From NCBI GenBank assembly GCA_964638715.1, contig CAZWZF010000040.1, positions 1 to 44,680 on the forward strand: DNA of 44,680 nt, read 5' to 3'. Below the pieces are notes generated by a model, which was not told where the DNA came from, made no database searches, and saw only the letters and a program-made list of their open reading frames with translations. Source of the DNA: JBAXQQ01 sp037131695 (GTDB taxonomy: Bacteria > Armatimonadota > Hebobacteria > CAIYQO01). Below, piece after piece: positions 33,905-42,266 of the stretch. The position numbers and the translations under genes are program-made. Within the stretch, counting starts at the first letter, position 1; each line of letters opens with the position of its first letter.

Positions 33905-35990
33905 TAATTTCTTCGTCTTCTGAATAAGACGCTAATTCAACATCAGCTATTGCTAATATTTGTTCAATTGATGAAAGACCGGATAAGTTGATAATTCGCA
34001 CTGTTGAAATAATAAAGATCGCAGGAAGCTTCTCACCACCATCACCATATTCAGCAAACTCTGCGATAAGTTTTTTTATTGCTTTGTTGGATTCATCAGG
34101 AGAACACTTTAAAACTTGTGCATTTTCAAATTGCAATCTTACTGCACCTTCGTAATCTATAACTCTCATTGGATTAATTTTATTTTTGACCAATCCAAAT
34201 AATTTCTTAATAATTTTTTCTGTTGAATAAATAGTAAATCCTGAATTTTTTAGTTCATTTACAACTTTTTCTGTAGAACATCTCAAGCTTTTTGCAGCAA
34301 TAATTATCATTTCTTCATCATTGGCATTTCTAACAATTGTTTTCTTCAGTTCCATTTTTAATGATCCTGTTGCAATTGCTCTAATAATGTTTAGCTGGGT
34401 ATCAATATCAACAGCAACCTCAACAGTACTGTAATCAGCACCAGACCTTACAACAGCCTCAATGGCTTCTCGTCGAATTTTCAGGATATCATCTTTTGTT
34501 GGATTTGTTATATTTTTTTCTAATACATCGCGAACAAGTGCTAATGCCACCCCAATTGCAGAAATAACCGGTGCATTATCCGCAATTTTCCACGGCAAAT
34601 GCATCATTTTTTCACCTGTATATGGAACTATAGCACCTGCACCACCACCACCACCGATAAGAGATGCTTGTGAAGATGGAATATTGTAATCTTGTAATAA
34701 AGAGTTGACGGTATTTTGTACTTGTAGACATCCTATTTCTAATACTTTTTCCAGCTGATTTCCTAATATTTTTTTTGCAGTTTCACCATTTCCCAAAGCG
34801 TAATCATCAACAGGAATATATCCAGCAGCATTAGCGACACAAGTCATAGTTAAAGCTAATTTTTTATTATTTAGTTTATCATTGCATATTAAATAATCAG
34901 AGAAGTCACCAGGAAAAGGTTGAACATTTTCTGAAGTAATATTATCACTAGAAGTAGTTTCAAATGCGCTATAATTCAGTCCTGCCAGATGAGCACTGCG
35001 TGGACCCACACCAGTAACTTGACCATTTTTACATCGCACCATACTGCCCCCGGCAATACCAATTGTTCTTACATCAAGAGTATTTAAAAATAATTTGTGA
35101 TTCCCTATTGTAGCACTCTTTGTATTTGCCATGCCATTACGTATACAGGTAATGTCGCTTGATGTCCCGCCGACTTCAATAAATACACCATCACTTATTT
35201 TTGCATACATCAATGCAGCCGCAACACCGGCGGCAGGACCAGAGAGAATGGTAAGAATAGGCCTTCTTCTTACTTCATCAATAGTCATTACTCCGCCATC
35301 ACTGCGCATTATCATTAAAGGTGCTGAAATACCTGCGTTTTTAACAGCCTTTGCAGTCATTTCTGCTGTATTCATCATTTTGGGTAATATACTTGCATTC
35401 ATGACTGCTGTTCGAGTGCGAATTTTTAAGCCATATAAACCACTGACTTCATGACTGGCAGTAGCGGGAATCTTTCTTTCAGAACAAACCTTTAATACCA
35501 TTAATTCATTATTTGTATTGTCAACACTAAATGATTCAGCAGCGACTATAACTTCTGCACCTTGTGTTATAAGTATATCAATGGCATGATTAATATCTTC
35601 CTCAGTTAAAGATGCTGACTTTATAAATGTATGTGAAGTATTTATAAATTTCCCCATAGATACTTCTATATCATCAATCTTAGTATCAGCACTTGATTTT
35701 ATGGCATCACTGCCCAATGACATGCCAATTATTCCAACCCTGGCTACATCACCTTCAAGTAATGCATTAGTTGCCTGTGTCGTTGAATGTGCAATGAATA
35801 TGACATCATCAGGAGAGACACCACATGCCAGAATTTCTTTTAAAGCATTGGTTACACCTGCGGCAACACCTTCAACCGCTTTATGTGTAGTTGGAACTTT
35901 TACCTGGTAAAGTACATCTAAAGATTCTGCATGTATAGCAACTGCATGTGTAAATGTACCGCCAACATCTATGCCAATTCTGTATTTCAT
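33879..35990 (-). CDS. Hydantoinase/oxoprolinase family protein, HyuA-type subunit
   Basis: 703 residues of the N-methylhydantoinase A / acetophenone carboxylase / 5-oxoprolinase family, ATP-dependent enzymes that open or carboxylate cyclic amides and ketones. The ASKHA-type ATP-binding start (IGIDVGGTFTHAVA), the HSTTQATNALLEG segment and central MRSDGGVM ... ILSGPAAGV and EVGGTSSDI motifs are typical. A glycine-rich string (LIGGGGGAGAIVPY) is also present. The C-terminal 180 residues are less typical. No HyuB-type partner lies beside it, so the substrate is unknown. The ATG has only a weak ribosome site (AAGG, 12 nt away). It is convergent with the pseudogene and divergent from the ABC exporter. 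Confidence 0.9.
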   Translation of the reverse strand: MKYRIGIDVGGTFTHAVAIHAESLDVLYQVKVPTTHKAVEGVAAGVTNALKEILACGVSPDDVIFIAHSTTQATNALLEGDVARVGIIGMSLGSDAIKSSADTKIDDIEVSMGKFINTSHTFIKSASLTEEDINHAIDILITQGAEVIVAAESFSVDNTNNELMVLKVCSERKIPATASHEVSGLYGLKIRTRTAVMNASILPKMMNTAEMTAKAVKNAGISAPLMIMRSDGGVMTIDEVRRRPILTILSGPAAGVAAALMYAKISDGVFIEVGGTSSDITCIRNGMANTKSATIGNHKLFLNTLDVRTIGIAGGSMVRCKNGQVTGVGPRSAHLAGLNYSAFETTSSDNITSENVQPFPGDFSDYLICNDKLNNKKLALTMTCVANAAGYIPVDDYALGNGETAKKILGNQLEKVLEIGCLQVQNTVNSLLQDYNIPSSQASLIGGGGGAGAIVPYTGEKMMHLPWKIADNAPVISAIGVALALVRDVLEKNITNPTKDDILKIRREAIEAVVRSGADYSTVEVAVDIDTQLNIIRAIATGSLKMELKKTIVRNANDEEMIIIAAKSLRCSTEKVVNELKNSGFTIYSTEKIIKKLFGLVKNKINPMRVIDYEGAVRLQFENAQVLKCSPDESNKAIKKLIAEFAEYGDGGEKLPAIFIISTVRIINLSGLSSIEQILAIADVELASYSEDEEIIIIAGEQI

Positions 35991-36095
35991 GTGTTAAGTA
36001 TGCCTTAAAATTAGTTATTAATGCAATATCTGCAAGATAATTGTAGCGTAACTAATCAATAATCTGTACAATATATATGGAGAGATGATTATTGC

Positions 36096-37928
36096 ATGTC
36101 TGTTCTGCATCGTTTATTAAAAAATGCTCATCCTTACCGAAGAGCTTTACATACCAGCATTATATTTATGATATCCAGCATCATTATGGAAATGGGCGGG
36201 TATGGTTTGGGAATTCCAGCATTATTCTGGCTTATTTCATCAGGTGGAACAGAACAAAAGAATCTCGATATGCCCAACTATCCATTATTAAAACAAATAG
36301 TTCTATATGTTTTTGACCATTTTAATAATATGCATCTGTTAATTATCCTTTCGATTTTCACAGCAATTACTTTATTGTTTAAATGTGGTTTTGACGCTTT
36401 AGCTAATTATCAGATGCAAAAATATTCTAATCAAGTTGGCAGAGATTTAAGGCAGCGTCTTTTTAACCACTTTCTATCATTGAATCTTTCAATAATGGAA
36501 AATCATAAATCGGGTTCGTTGCTATCTCGAATATCAAGTGATGTTACCATCCTGCAAACATCTCTAATTCCTCAATTGTCAGGTGCAATTAAAGCTATCT
36601 TAACTATCTCATTTTCTTTGATTACAATGTTGATAATATCGTGGAAATTATCAATTTTTATATTTATAATTATTCCAGTTGTAGTTTTCATTAATAACCG
36701 GGCTGGTAAAAAAGTAAGGGCACTTACCGCGTCGATATATGAAAAATTAGCAGAATTAAATGGATTCATTATTGAAAGACTGGTTAACTTGCGAGTAGTA
36801 CAATCATTCACCCGCGAAAGATATGAATCAAATAAAGTTGTTGACTATAATCAGAAATTTTATACAGAAGTAATGAAATCTGCTCGTGTTACTGAAACTC
36901 TTAACCCATCTGTTGAATATACTGCGTCTTTTGGTTTAGTTTTAATTATATTTGGGTGCGGATACGCTGTATTTAATTCTCACATGCCATCATTACTATT
37001 TTTATCCTTCATTGCTGTTGCACAAAGAGGCGGAAGCAATTTCCGTGTATTATCTCAGGTTAATATGGTGCGAGAGCAAGCTGAAGGAACCGGAAAGAAG
37101 ATATTCGAGTTGTTAGATACACCGCCAGATATCTTAGATAAAGAAGACGCGATCGAACTTCCAGAAGTTAATGGTAAAGTAGATTTTAAAGATGTATCAT
37201 TCCATTACAATGCTGGTGAAGATATTCTGAAAAATATTAATATGTCCGTCCAACCTGGTGAAATTATTGCAATTGTTGGCCCAAGCGGCGCCGGTAAAAC
37301 TACTCTTGCAAATTTAATACCTCATTTCTACTCACCATCATCTGGAGAAATATTAATCGATGGACACAACATTAAAGATGTAACGCTTTTTTCTCTGCGT
37401 TCTCAAATAGGGAATGTCCCGCAGGAAACGATGCTATTTTCCGGAAATATATATGATAATATTATTTACGGCAAAATAGGTGCGACTACAGAAGAAGTAT
37501 TTGAGGCTGCAAAATTAGCAAATGTGATGGAGTTTGTTAACCGGCTTCCTGATGGTTTTAATACAATAATCGGAGAAAGAGGTTCTAAATTATCAGGTGG
37601 GCAGCGCCAGCGCATAGCAATAGCAAGAGCATTATTGAAAAACCCGCGAATTCTTATTTTAGATGAAGCAACCAGTTCGCTGGATACTGAAAGTGAGCAT
37701 CTGGTACAACAAGCATTAGAAAGATTAATGGATAACAGAACTACATTTGTAATAGCACACAGGTTGAGTACTATTAAAAATGCAAATCGAATTATCGTAC
37801 TTGAAAAAGGTCAAATAGTTGAATCTGGAACACATCAGGAATTATTAGTTGCAAGTGGCTTGTATAAAAAATTATATGAAATTCAGTTTAGAACACAGGA
37901 AGAAAAGGTTGTAGATTGCGTAGAATAG
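36096..37928 (+). CDS. MsbA-type ABC exporter (lipid A / multidrug family)
   Basis: 610 residues in a single half-transporter. About six transmembrane segments (residues 20-320) are followed by the nucleotide-binding domain, with Walker A GPSGAGKTT (395-403), signature LSGGQ (499-503), Walker B ILILDEATSSLD (Asp523, catalytic Glu524) and H-loop IAHRLSTI. The order and the FTRE/N-terminal sequence VGRDLRQRLFNHFLSLNLS fit the MsbA/LmrA group, which flips lipid A-core or hydrophobic compounds. In a diderm this would be a plausible MsbA, but the substrate is not provable here. The 3' end of the gene contains the promoter of the downstream 6S-like RNA. Confidence 0.93.
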   Translation: MSVLHRLLKNAHPYRRALHTSIIFMISSIIMEMGGYGLGIPALFWLISSGGTEQKNLDMPNYPLLKQIVLYVFDHFNNMHLLIILSIFTAITLLFKCGFDALANYQMQKYSNQVGRDLRQRLFNHFLSLNLSIMENHKSGSLLSRISSDVTILQTSLIPQLSGAIKAILTISFSLITMLIISWKLSIFIFIIIPVVVFINNRAGKKVRALTASIYEKLAELNGFIIERLVNLRVVQSFTRERYESNKVVDYNQKFYTEVMKSARVTETLNPSVEYTASFGLVLIIFGCGYAVFNSHMPSLLFLSFIAVAQRGGSNFRVLSQVNMVREQAEGTGKKIFELLDTPPDILDKEDAIELPEVNGKVDFKDVSFHYNAGEDILKNINMSVQPGEIIAIVGPSGAGKTTLANLIPHFYSPSSGEILIDGHNIKDVTLFSLRSQIGNVPQETMLFSGNIYDNIIYGKIGATTEEVFEAAKLANVMEFVNRLPDGFNTIIGERGSKLSGGQRQRIAIARALLKNPRILILDEATSSLDTESEHLVQQALERLMDNRTTFVIAHRLSTIKNANRIIVLEKGQIVESGTHQELLVASGLYKKLYEIQFRTQEEKVVDCVE

Positions 37929-37937
37929 GGGTATAAT
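37909..37937 (+). promoter_or_regulatory. Promoter of the 6S-like RNA
   Basis: TTGTAG (37909-37914), a 17-bp spacer, then a perfect TATAAT (37932-37937). The -35 is inside the end of the ABC exporter gene and the -10 lies just after its stop codon. Predicted start is near 37944. Confidence 0.7.
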
Positions 37938-37943
37938 ATCAGC

Positions 37944-38150
37944 AGATTTAAGGTTTCACAATGTTTCTGCCTTGTACGTGTAATAGTCCCTTAAAGTTCA
38001 GATCCAACACTACATGTTCTGGAAGTCATAGCGGTAGGTTAAAGTATAGGATTTATTCCATTATAGAAATCTACCAGCACAATTATCCACCTTTTTCGGT
38101 GGGTTCAGAACTGCAGGACTCACGGCAAGGCGGTACATTGTGATTTTTTT
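37944..38150 (+). ncRNA. ssrS: 6S RNA (RNA polymerase regulator), predicted from structure
   Basis: A transcript of about 200 nt runs from a TATAAT promoter to a T-run. Its ends pair: 37956-37964 with 38135-38143 (9 bp), then 37969-37974 with 38126-38131 (GCCTTG/CAAGGC), 37978-37980 with 38121-38123, 37986-37989 with 38116-38119, and 37995-37999 with 38108-38112. A wide central bubble follows. Its 3' side has a small hairpin (CCACC/GGTGG, 38087-38102). A terminal hairpin closes it (38033-38037 with 38071-38075). Long rod, central bubble, 3'-side hairpin and a closing stem that doubles as terminator are the hallmarks of 6S RNA, which mimics an open promoter and holds sigma-70 RNA polymerase in stationary phase. 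No alternative RNA family fits as well. Confidence 0.72.
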
Positions 38151-38922
38151 ATTTTTGTTTTATCATAATATGAGTTTGTGGTATTACTCTAACATCTGAC
38201 ATGAATTGTAATCCCATTTCATTTGCAGCTAAAACTTCGTCTGGGGTGGGGGAGTCAACCAGCAAATTACCTGCTGTTACCGGTTGAAGTATTAATGGAT
38301 AATCACAAATATCAGACAGCCAAATTAAAGTATTTTTTAATTCTTCAAGATTTCCGCTAGCAAAAATCAATTTAAGTTGAATTGGATAATTAACACCAGA
38401 AATAAAAGTTTCCGAAATCTCCTGATATTTTAAAATAAATTTCTGTGTCATTTTCTTAATATCAAACTCGCAACCAGTTAAAGATGGAATTTTCACATCC
38501 ATTGCTATATGATCAGGAATAAAATCTAATAATGATAATTCATCATATAATGTACCGTTCGTTTCTAAATAAATGGGAATGCTCTGTTCTATTACATTTG
38601 CAATCTTGTTTAATTCTTTATAATTTAAAAGGGGTTCGCCACCGGTAAAAGCAAGAGAGTGATGACGTATATTTTTATTCAATTGAAGTATTGCAGAAAT
38701 AATTATTTCTGATGTTAATGGATTTTGTAACTGTAATATTGACCTTTTACCAGCTTCTGTTTCAATTTCACAATAATCAGGTTTGTCATCTTTACTTGCT
38801 GCTGTATCACAATAGATACAATCAAGATTACACCCGTGAAATCTAACAAATATCTGTCTGGTACCAACAAGAATGCCTTCACCTTGGATTCCAGAAAATA
38901 TTTCTTGATAATATGCTGCCAT
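38149..38922 (-). CDS. queE: 7-carboxy-7-deazaguanine synthase
   Basis: This radical-SAM enzyme of queuosine biosynthesis converts carboxy-tetrahydropterin to carboxy-deazaguanine. 257 residues begin with the QueE motif EIFSGIQGEG and carry the 4Fe-4S cluster motif C31-x3-C35-x2-C38 (GCNLDCIYCDT). FTGGEPLLN and LETNGT follow, as in the family. A 60-residue stretch (about 40-90) is shorter than in proteins with large inserts. AAAGGTG precedes the ATG. Other que genes are not in this window. The stop codon overlaps the T-run of the convergent 6S-like RNA. It is divergent from lipA, 55 nt away. Confidence 0.95.
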   Translation of the reverse strand: MAAYYQEIFSGIQGEGILVGTRQIFVRFHGCNLDCIYCDTAASKDDKPDYCEIETEAGKRSILQLQNPLTSEIIISAILQLNKNIRHHSLAFTGGEPLLNYKELNKIANVIEQSIPIYLETNGTLYDELSLLDFIPDHIAMDVKIPSLTGCEFDIKKMTQKFILKYQEISETFISGVNYPIQLKLIFASGNLEELKNTLIWLSDICDYPLILQPVTAGNLLVDSPTPDEVLAANEMGLQFMSDVRVIPQTHIMIKQK

Positions 38923-38942
38923 GTTACACCTTTACCTAATAG

Positions 38943-38972
38943 CCTGCCGCAAGGTATTATTACACCGGCAGG
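38943..38972 (+). promoter_or_regulatory. Inverted repeat before lipA covering its ribosome site
   Basis: CCTGCCG (38943-38949) pairs with CGGCAGG (38966-38972) across 16 nt. The right arm includes most of the AGGA used as the lipA ribosome site. In the 55-bp queE-lipA gap it could be an RNA hairpin limiting lipA translation or a shared operator. Confidence 0.35.
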
Positions 38973-38977
38973 AAAAT

Positions 38978-39886
38978 ATGTCAAAATCAATACCAATGCG
39001 ATATAACCCATCAGCACCTCAACTTGCAAGAACAAACTCTGCATCTCGACCGGAATGGCTTCGAGTTAAGGCGCCGGGTGGACATGATTATGATGAATTA
39101 AAACAGCTTGTTCGTCAACACAATCTGCATACCGTTTGTGAAAGTGCCCGTTGTCCTAACATAGGCGAATGTTGGGGTAAATGCAGAACCGCTACTTTTT
39201 TAATTTTAGGCGATATTTGCACGCGTTCCTGTGCATTTTGCGCTGTAAATAGTGGCACACCTACAGAATGCGACTTTGATGAGCCATATCGCGTTGCTGA
39301 AGCTATTGCTACATTAAAATTGAAGTATGCGGTAATTACCTCTGTAACGCGAGATGACCTTGCAGATGGCGGTTCCAGCATTTATGCGGAGACGATTAAA
39401 CTAATCAAAGATAAAATCCCAGATTGTAAAGTAGAAGTGTTGATTCCTGATTTTCAGGGAAATCTATCATCATTAGCAGTAGTTGTTAATGCCAAACCAG
39501 ATGTGTTGAACCATAATATCGAAACTGTCTCAAGATTGTATCCTTTAGTTAGACCACAAGCTGATTATTGCAGGTCATTTAAAATATTAAAAAATGCAAA
39601 AGATATCTCAACGAGTATAGTTACAAAATCAGGAATAATGCTTGGATTGGGAGAAAATAACGACGAAGTATGTGATACGTTACGAGAAATGCGTAATTAT
39701 GATATTGATAATGTTACTATTGGACAATATCTGCGTCCATCTACCGGTCATCTGCCGGTAATGAAATATTATTCACCCGATGAATTTGAATATTTCGCTC
39801 AAGTGTGTAAAGAATTAGGTTTCAAACATATTGAATCAGCACCATTAGTCCGTTCTTCATATCACGCAGACAATCAAAAGATTTAG
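38978..39886 (+). CDS. lipA: Lipoyl synthase
   Basis: This radical-SAM enzyme inserts two sulfurs into protein-bound octanoyl groups. The ATG at 38978 is chosen (302 residues, AGGA just upstream), because a longer frame would run into the queE start. Both clusters are visible: the auxiliary sulfur-donating cluster C54-x4-C59-x5-C65 (CESARCPNIGEC) and the SAM cluster C81-x3-C85-x2-C88 (CTRSCAFC). The C-terminal SSY (VRSSYHAD) that ligates the auxiliary cluster is present, as are TSVTRDDLADGG and LNHNIETV. No lipB or lipoate-dependent complex is adjacent. Confidence 0.96.
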   Translation: MSKSIPMRYNPSAPQLARTNSASRPEWLRVKAPGGHDYDELKQLVRQHNLHTVCESARCPNIGECWGKCRTATFLILGDICTRSCAFCAVNSGTPTECDFDEPYRVAEAIATLKLKYAVITSVTRDDLADGGSSIYAETIKLIKDKIPDCKVEVLIPDFQGNLSSLAVVVNAKPDVLNHNIETVSRLYPLVRPQADYCRSFKILKNAKDISTSIVTKSGIMLGLGENNDEVCDTLREMRNYDIDNVTIGQYLRPSTGHLPVMKYYSPDEFEYFAQVCKELGFKHIESAPLVRSSYHADNQKI

Positions 39887-39919
39887 ATGAACAACCTAAT
39901 ACTATTTCAGTAGCGATTT

Positions 39920-39949
39920 TTGACTAAACATCGTAAAATTCGTTATAAT
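39920..39949 (+). promoter_or_regulatory. Strong promoter of the acyl-CoA dehydrogenase gene
   Basis: TTGACT (39920-39925), an 18-bp spacer, then TATAAT (39944-39949). Start is predicted near 39956, giving a leader of about 60 nt that can form a weak AGCCA/TGGCT hairpin before the AGGAG. Confidence 0.75.
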
Positions 39950-40017
39950 TAATAAAGAAGCCAGATATAGATACATTATAATTTTGGCTATCTAAATAAG
40001 TCACAGGAGTAGCTATC

Positions 40018-41184
40018 ATGCTCGACTATCGTCTGTCCGAAGAACAGTCATTCATCCGCGAATGCGCTCGCGAAATCGCAGATAAAAAAATCCGTCCAAT
40101 TTCTGCGCATTGTGATGAAACTGGCGAATTCCCCTGGGAAGTAATTAAGGCCCTTGCTGCTGCAGATCTCTGTGGCGTATATATTGATGAGAAATACGGC
40201 GGAATGGCCGGTGATTCTCCTTATTTCAATATGGTTTTGGTAACTGAAGAATTATCAAAAGCATGTGGTGGTATATCATTAGCATTCGCTGCAACAGGAC
40301 TTGGTACTATACCTATTATCGTATCAGGCAGCGAAGAGCAGAAGATGAAATATCTGACTCAAATCGCTTCTGGTAAAAAATTAGCAGCTTTCGGACTAAC
40401 TGAAGCAAGTGCAGGTTCAAACGTAGCCGGTATGCAAACGAGAGCCGTAAAAGACGGTGATTATTATATCTTAAACGGTACGAAGCAGTGGATCACCAAT
40501 GGCGGAGAAGCTGAAATTTATTCAGTATTCGCTGTAACTAACCCAGATAAAGGTGCACGTGGTATTTCAGCATTTATTGTTGAAAAAGGAACACCAGGCT
40601 TCTCATTTGGAAAGAAAGAGAATAAATTAGGCATCCGTGCAAGTGCTACAACAGAATTAGTATTCCAGGATTGCCGAATCCATAAAGACCAATTATTAGG
40701 TAAAGAGGGAACTGGCTTTATAACAGCTATGAAAACATTTGATCTTTCACGTCCAGGTGTTGCTTCACAAGCTGTAGGTATAGCTTCCGGCGCATTAGAC
40801 CTTGCTGTAGAATTTGCAAATAATCGTAAGCAGTTCGGCGTTCCAGTATCGAGTTTCCAGGGATTAAGATTTATGCTTGCTGATATGGCCATGAAAGTTG
40901 AAGCGGCACGTGCATTAGTTTACGCAACAGCGCGTCATATCGATGCAAATCCCGGTCAACGCTACACTCTGTATTCTGCTATGAGCAAATGCTACGCTTC
41001 AGATATCGCGATGGATGTTACTGTCGATGCTATTCAAGTATTCGGCGGACATGGCTATATGCGCGAATATCCAATTGAAAAATATATGAGAGATGCTAAG
41101 ATTACTCAAATATATGAAGGTACAAACCAGATCCAGCGAGATGAAATAGGCCGTTCATTAATTCAAGAACTGAAAAACCGATAA
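40018..41184 (+). CDS. Acyl-CoA dehydrogenase, butyryl-CoA (short-chain) type
   Basis: This 388-residue FAD enzyme oxidises acyl-CoA to enoyl-CoA or, in anaerobes with electron-bifurcating Etf, reduces crotonyl-CoA. It has the FGLTEASAGSN and WITNGG FAD-binding motifs, the R-x-x-FG-x-P-x-S-FQG segment, and the catalytic Glu at 367 (IYEGTNQIQR), the position used by short-chain and butyryl-CoA dehydrogenases. Long-chain and isovaleryl enzymes place it elsewhere. AGGAG lies before the ATG. Its own promoter and terminator make it a single-gene unit. No etfAB or crotonase is in the window. Codons near the start look biased to C/G, as in a well-expressed gene. Confidence 0.93.
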   Translation: MLDYRLSEEQSFIRECAREIADKKIRPISAHCDETGEFPWEVIKALAAADLCGVYIDEKYGGMAGDSPYFNMVLVTEELSKACGGISLAFAATGLGTIPIIVSGSEEQKMKYLTQIASGKKLAAFGLTEASAGSNVAGMQTRAVKDGDYYILNGTKQWITNGGEAEIYSVFAVTNPDKGARGISAFIVEKGTPGFSFGKKENKLGIRASATTELVFQDCRIHKDQLLGKEGTGFITAMKTFDLSRPGVASQAVGIASGALDLAVEFANNRKQFGVPVSSFQGLRFMLADMAMKVEAARALVYATARHIDANPGQRYTLYSAMSKCYASDIAMDVTVDAIQVFGGHGYMREYPIEKYMRDAKITQIYEGTNQIQRDEIGRSLIQELKNR

Positions 41185-41195
41185 CATAAAGCAAT

Positions 41196-41229
41196 AAGCG
41201 GCTTTTCCAAATGGAAGAGCCGTTTTTTT
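41196..41229 (+). terminator. Terminator of the acyl-CoA dehydrogenase gene
   Basis: A 10-bp stem (41199-41208 with 41213-41222, one G-U pair, core CGGCTTTTCC) has an AAAT loop, extends with weaker pairs and ends in seven T's. The T-run stops 3 nt before the xer start codon. Confidence 0.9.
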
Positions 41230-41232
41230 ATT

Positions 41233-42150
41233 ATGAAACTACTAAAACTTTTAAGTGACTTTCAGCAATATATTAAAGATGTCAAAAGAGTCTCAGAAAA
41301 AACAATAAAAGCATATTCTGAAGACTTACTGCAATTTGTTGAGTATTTGGAAAATAATAGCATTGATGATTGGGGTAGGGTATCCTCACCTGATATTAAA
41401 AAGTTTTTAGCATTATTGATGAAGAAGAATATGGCTCGAACCTCTGTTACGCGAAAAATGTCTTCTATTCGTTCAATATTTACGTATTTTTGCAGTCGCG
41501 GAATAAGAATTGATAATCCAACCATAGGTATTAATACTCCCAAATTACCTGAAAGACTACCTCATTTTTTAGAAGAAGACGAATTAAAACTATTACTTGA
41601 TGCACCTGATATAAAGACTAAATTAGGAATTCGTGACAAAGCAATTCTTGAAACTTTATATTCGACTGGAATGCGTGTATCAGAATTAATTGCGCTAAAT
41701 ATTTTTGATATTGATTCTGCCAACGATGAAGCTGGATACAAATCATTAACTATAACAGGAAAACGCAATAAGCAGCGTGTGGTAATCATCGGTGGGGAAG
41801 CGCAAAGTGCTATAAATGAATACATGGCTGCTTCGCGCGAAGAATTGCTTAAATGCCGTAAAACTACTGATAACGATGAATTATTTTTGAATAAATCAGG
41901 CACCAGGATTTCTGCCAGGTCTATAAGCCGAATGCTGCATAAATATATTTTATTGACATGTGCAAAGCATGATATAAGTCCGCATTCATTGCGACATACT
42001 TTTGCAACTCACATGTTAAATAATGGTGCTGATTTACGAACAGTACAACAATTGCTTGGCCATGCTGCATTAACTACAACAGAAGTATACACTCATGTTA
42101 CCGCACGCAGATTACAAGAAGCATATAAACAAGCGCATCCTAAAGCATAA
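41233..42150 (+). CDS. XerC/XerD-family site-specific tyrosine recombinase
   Basis: 305 residues with a SAM-like N-terminal DNA-binding domain (1-95) and a catalytic domain with all residues in place: Arg148 (STGMRVSEL), Lys177 (TGKRNK), His251 and Arg254 (HSLRHTFATH), His277 (LLGHAALTTTE) and nucleophile Tyr286 (VYTHV). Length and the ending AHPKA are typical of chromosomal Xer proteins, nearer XerD than XerC, that resolve chromosome dimers at dif. A convincing dif-like sequence lies 50 nt downstream. The ATG sits directly behind the previous gene's T-run and has no Shine-Dalgarno, so its expression signal is unclear. Confidence 0.93.
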   Translation: MKLLKLLSDFQQYIKDVKRVSEKTIKAYSEDLLQFVEYLENNSIDDWGRVSSPDIKKFLALLMKKNMARTSVTRKMSSIRSIFTYFCSRGIRIDNPTIGINTPKLPERLPHFLEEDELKLLLDAPDIKTKLGIRDKAILETLYSTGMRVSELIALNIFDIDSANDEAGYKSLTITGKRNKQRVVIIGGEAQSAINEYMAASREELLKCRKTTDNDELFLNKSGTRISARSISRMLHKYILLTCAKHDISPHSLRHTFATHMLNNGADLRTVQQLLGHAALTTTEVYTHVTARRLQEAYKQAHPKA

Positions 42151-42200
42151 ATTATCAAAATTAAAGTTCGAGAGGGAATCAGGCTTATAATTCTTAAAAA

Positions 42201-42228
42201 ACGTCTGATAATATATCTTATGTCAAGT
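42201..42228 (+). other. dif: Candidate dif site (Xer recombination site)
   Basis: The 28-bp stretch reads as an 11-bp left arm ACGTCTGATAA, a 6-bp centre and an 11-bp right arm TTATGTCAAGT. Compared from memory it agrees with the Bacillus subtilis dif at 21 of 28 positions and with E. coli dif at 19 of 28. The XerD-type arm TTATGT-x-AA and central TATAT are kept. It sits between the xer gene and the convergent HAD gene, at the point where gene direction switches. Confidence 0.7.
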
Positions 42229-42266
42229 GCAAGGTGGGAATAATCAAAAATACTGTTTCGTGATGA

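Noticed and set aside
36041..36072. Promoter TTGTAG...TACAAT before the ABC exporter
   Set aside because: The spacer is 20 bp, too long for a confident sigma-70 promoter, and no better pairing was seen.
37961..38143. 60-residue open frame between the ABC exporter and queE
   Set aside because: It lies within the paired regions of the 6S-like RNA, has no ribosome site and its product has no recognisable pattern.
38921..38977. Longer lipA start inside the queE start region
   Set aside because: It overlaps the divergent queE ATG and has no ribosome site. The ATG at 38978 gives normal LipA length and has AGGA upstream.
42178..42209. Hairpin ATCAGGC/GTCTGAT after xer as a terminator
   Set aside because: The stem is only 7 bp with a G-U pair and an 18-nt loop, no T-run follows, and its right arm belongs to the dif-like sequence.
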